Assembly: GCF_000518605.1 (NCBI RefSeq)
Contig: NZ_KI912459.1
Span: forward strand, 99,235 to 163,234
DNA length: 64,000 nt
From: Shewanella fidelis ATCC BAA-318
Lineage (GTDB): Bacteria > Pseudomonadota > Gammaproteobacteria > Enterobacterales > Shewanellaceae
Direction of reading: 5' to 3'
The position numbers and the translations under genes were made by a program. Below, piece by piece: positions 61,937 to 64,000 of the stretch. Under the pieces are notes generated by a model. The model made no database searches and was not told where the DNA came from. It saw nothing but the letters and a program-made list of their open reading frames with translations. Within the stretch, counting starts at the first letter, position 1, and each line of letters opens with the position of its first letter.

Positions 61937-62274
61937 GCGCTATCCCACCATGCCCAAAATGTGAGTCTATCTACGTATACGAAGACGGTACAAACTTAGT
62001 TTGTCCTGAGTGTGCTCACGAATGGAATCCAAATGAAGTTATCGTTGATCCTGATGCGATTATTCTAAAAGATGCAGTGGGTAACTTATTAGCTGAAGAA
62101 GATAAAGTTACGCTAATCAAAGATCTTAAGGTTAAGGGTACTTCAATCGTACTTAAAGTTGGTACTAAAGCAGTTATTAAGCGCTTTGTTGATGCTGACC
62201 ACGATATTGACTGTAAAGTTGATGGTCACGGCCAAATGATGCTTAAGTCTAAGTTTGTTAGAAAGCAAAACTAA
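61933..62274 (+). CDS. YjdM/PhnA-like zinc-ribbon protein
   Basis: 113 residues. The N-terminal zinc ribbon CPKCESIYVYEDGTNLVCPECAHEW has two CxxC pairs. The C-terminal part is the conserved PhnA-type SH3-like domain: AVGNLLAEEDKVTLIKDLKVKGTS and the KVGTKAVIKRFVDADHDIDCKVDGHGQMMLKSKFVRK block. E. coli homologue was called PhnA but is not needed for phosphonate use; function unclear. Its start overlaps the upstream ORF stop. Confidence 0.92.
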   Translation: MSAIPPCPKCESIYVYEDGTNLVCPECAHEWNPNEVIVDPDAIILKDAVGNLLAEEDKVTLIKDLKVKGTSIVLKVGTKAVIKRFVDADHDIDCKVDGHGQMMLKSKFVRKQN

Positions 62275-62311
62275 TCAATTCGCTTTGTAAAAAGCAATAT
62301 TGATATAAAGA

Positions 62312-62337
62312 AACCTGCTTAACGCAGGTTTTTTTAT
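62312..62337 (+). terminator. Terminator of the yjdM-like gene
   Basis: AACCTGC / GCAGGTT arms with a TTAAC loop and seven T residues. Confidence 0.88.
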
Positions 62338-62795
62338 GTCTGATTATCGGTAAAGGCATTTTTAATGCAATTTTACTGGTGCGCTAAAATCTTAAAAAGC
62401 AGCGATTAAAAAGACTCTAGAAACGGGGGACTTTAAAGGTTACTACTCATCTAGTGTTAATAGAATAAGACGGAGTCGACTAATTGTTACTGTAATATTT
62501 TAGTACTTTAAGCTTATTTATATACGCTAGATGGTATTGAGAAAACGTGTTTTCCTTTACTGATTACATTTTTTATTAATTATATTTACCAAGTTGATGC
62601 ATATGTAACATGTTTATTTTGTTACATTTTTAATTGGTCTTACATTGTTTAAATATATATCGACAAAAAGTATGCTGTACGTATAATGCACAGCTCCTTA
62701 AAGTCTGACTAAGATGATGTTTATATTGTCTAGCTGGAGGATAATTTTGTATAAGCTAAATTAGCTTAATTTAGTTTTTCTGATGGATAGCCGTT
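62338..62795. other. Promoter region of the GGDEF gene
   Basis: 458 AT-rich bases. A palindrome ATGTAACA/TGTTACAT (62603-62627) is the clearest element and could be an operator. GGAGG at 62737-62741 is followed only by short frames. No gene seen. Confidence 0.45.
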
Positions 62796-64000
62796 ATGTT
62801 GAATAGATTTCTTGCTTTTATTTTTATAGTGATATTAATACTTGTGACTGAGCTTATTGTTTATTCATTAGATAAAAATAAAGATGAGAAGCGTTTACTT
62901 TTAGTGGTTGCAGAGTTAAATAAAGTAATGGGCTCCATTTTTAACGGCGCGTTGATCTCATCTGAAGTTCTAAAAGAAATGGTTGAAGTATCAGATGGTC
63001 ATACCTTAACTCATAATCAACTTGATCGAATTGCAAAAAAGCTGCTGCAAGATTATGAGTTCGTCGACTCAATATTATTACTGCCGAATGGTGTGGTCTC
63101 TTATGCCTATCCTTATGCGGATAATATGAAAGCCATTGGGCATGATGTGTTAAGCGACCATAACAGAAAACTGGGTAGTCTAGAGGCCATTTTAAACCGT
63201 GAAGTGGCAATAATAGGCCCAGTACAATTAGTACAAAATGATAAGCAAGCTTTTATTGTGAGAAGAGCTATTCGAAATGGAAGCGAGCTTTGGGGGCTAA
63301 CATCTTCAGTAGTCTATTTAGAATCTATACTTAACAATATTGATCGTGTATTAAAAAGCTATGACATTACCGACTATGACTTATTGGGATATAACCCAGA
63401 TAGTAAAAATGATTACGACAAAATTATCACTTCTCACGGAGTGCTTGAAGGGGAAAAGTTATCTGCTAGCGTTAGTGTTTTTAACACAAAATGGGAGCTG
63501 ATAATATCGAGAACTCAGTCTAGCTCGCATATTAAAGTATTTGTGTTTATTTCATTGTTAGTGTTTTTCTTATTAATTATTACTCCTTCTATAAGGTACT
63601 TTAAAAAGTATAAAGGCAGTGAAAGAGAGAAGCTAATACTAGAAAATGAAGCCTATACTGATTTTTTAACAGGTTTGTCTAATAGGCGGGGCTTTGAACA
63701 CCGCATCAGTCATCTTGATAGTTCAGTCACATATGGCGCTGTTGCTATTTTTGATATTGATTTCTTTAAGAGAATTAATGATACCTATGGCCATGATGTA
63801 GGTGATGGTGTTTTAGTCGGTTTTGCTAATCTATGTAGAATGCACATTTCAGATAGCTTTGTGTTGTCAAGAAGTGGCGGTGAAGAGTTTATATTGCTCA
63901 TGCCATCGATAAAAATTGCAGAAGCCAAAGCCCAATGTGAACGGTTAAGGAAAGTCATATCCAAGGAATTATTCATAGTAAACTCTTTAGAGCTAAACCT
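62796..64000 (+). CDS. CHASE-GGDEF diguanylate cyclase, truncated by window end
   Basis: At least 401 residues; the frame runs off the right edge, so the C-terminus is not seen. A membrane helix (about 5-24) is followed by a CHASE-like periplasmic sensor domain (about 30-245), with LLLPNGVVSYAYPYADNMKAIGHDVL and IIGPVQLVQNDKQAFIVRRAI. A second helix (about 247-266) and the GGDEF domain follow (DFLTGLSNRRGFEHR, FDIDFFKRINDTYGHDVGD, GGEEF at 361-365). No RxxD inhibitory site precedes GGEEF. It likely synthesises c-di-GMP under control of an external ligand. Confidence 0.93.
   Translation, partial: MLNRFLAFIFIVILILVTELIVYSLDKNKDEKRLLLVVAELNKVMGSIFNGALISSEVLKEMVEVSDGHTLTHNQLDRIAKKLLQDYEFVDSILLLPNGVVSYAYPYADNMKAIGHDVLSDHNRKLGSLEAILNREVAIIGPVQLVQNDKQAFIVRRAIRNGSELWGLTSSVVYLESILNNIDRVLKSYDITDYDLLGYNPDSKNDYDKIITSHGVLEGEKLSASVSVFNTKWELIISRTQSSSHIKVFVFISLLVFFLLIITPSIRYFKKYKGSEREKLILENEAYTDFLTGLSNRRGFEHRISHLDSSVTYGAVAIFDIDFFKRINDTYGHDVGDGVLVGFANLCRMHISDSFVLSRSGGEEFILLMPSIKIAEAKAQCERLRKVISKELFIVNSLELN

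Noticed and set aside
1..64000. CRISPR array, prophage, complete insertion sequence, rRNA
   Set aside because: No regular spaced direct repeats, phage structural genes, transposase genes or rRNA sequence were seen anywhere in the window.

Overview
The window looks like chromosome of a marine gammaproteobacterium, most probably Shewanella or a very close relative. Evidence for this: a five-haem nitrite reductase NrfA next to NnrS, a Na+-pumping oxaloacetate decarboxylase (oadGAB), a tricorn-like protease, many c-di-GMP enzymes, FadR- and PsrA-like boxes together at fadE, and short interspersed palindromes starting ATACCAAT. Gene order is mostly core metabolism with small accessory patches. There is no prophage, complete insertion sequence, CRISPR array or rRNA.

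Layout. 1-133: tRNA-Ser(GCT) and its terminator, then about 1 kb without a gene. 1187-6053: oadG-oadA-oadB, a small membrane protein and a dicarboxylate/Na+ symporter. 6533-14923: M16 peptidase lipoprotein, gshA, two lipoproteins (one a lytic transglycosylase-like protein), a chemotaxis receptor and a GAF-GGDEF diguanylate cyclase. 15365-21384: purE, an ECF sigma/anti-sigma pair, a membrane protein and a tricorn-like protease. 21692-25939: an HlyD/DUF2955 efflux pair, a lipoprotein, OsmC and a hypothetical. 26178-28478: a PepSY/DUF3325/DUF3649 operon with a Fur-like box. 29040-32035: hibernation factor and a KefB/C-type K+ efflux system with its oxidoreductase. 32381-35132: an NsrR-like box, nnrS and nrfA. 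35402-39162: a small exported protein, an AraC regulator and an alkylsulfatase.

39200-41570 is the main accessory patch. It holds two minus-strand genes (a CatB/Vat-type acetyltransferase and a DUF6896-like protein), with a VCR-like integron attC site after the first and a shorter attC-like site at the head of the second. An 18-bp inverted repeat and two multi-hairpin elements bracket the patch. No integrase is present, so it resembles an integrase-less cassette cluster.

41653-49621: fadE, an RsgA-type GTPase, a HAD hydrolase, a CIA30 protein, hypotheticals and a serine hydrolase. 50130-56430: envelope genes (beta-barrel proteins, a LruC-domain protein with a partner lipoprotein, LpxR-like deacylase) and a frameshifted small lipoprotein. 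56875-64000: EAL phosphodiesterase, CBS-domain protein, nfsA, a PEBP-family protein with an AraC regulator, a YjdM/PhnA-like protein, and a CHASE-GGDEF cyclase cut by the window end.

The most interesting structures not explained by the gene list are: (1) the attC-bearing cassette island and its flanking inverted repeats; (2) a 13-codon leader ORF with mutually exclusive hairpins ahead of the RsgA-type GTPase; (3) a 21-codon ORF with a near-perfect Shine-Dalgarno whose stop overlaps the start of the yjdM-like gene; (4) a family of ATACCAAT palindromic repeats in four intergenic regions. These are read by eye from sequence; none was tested by database search.
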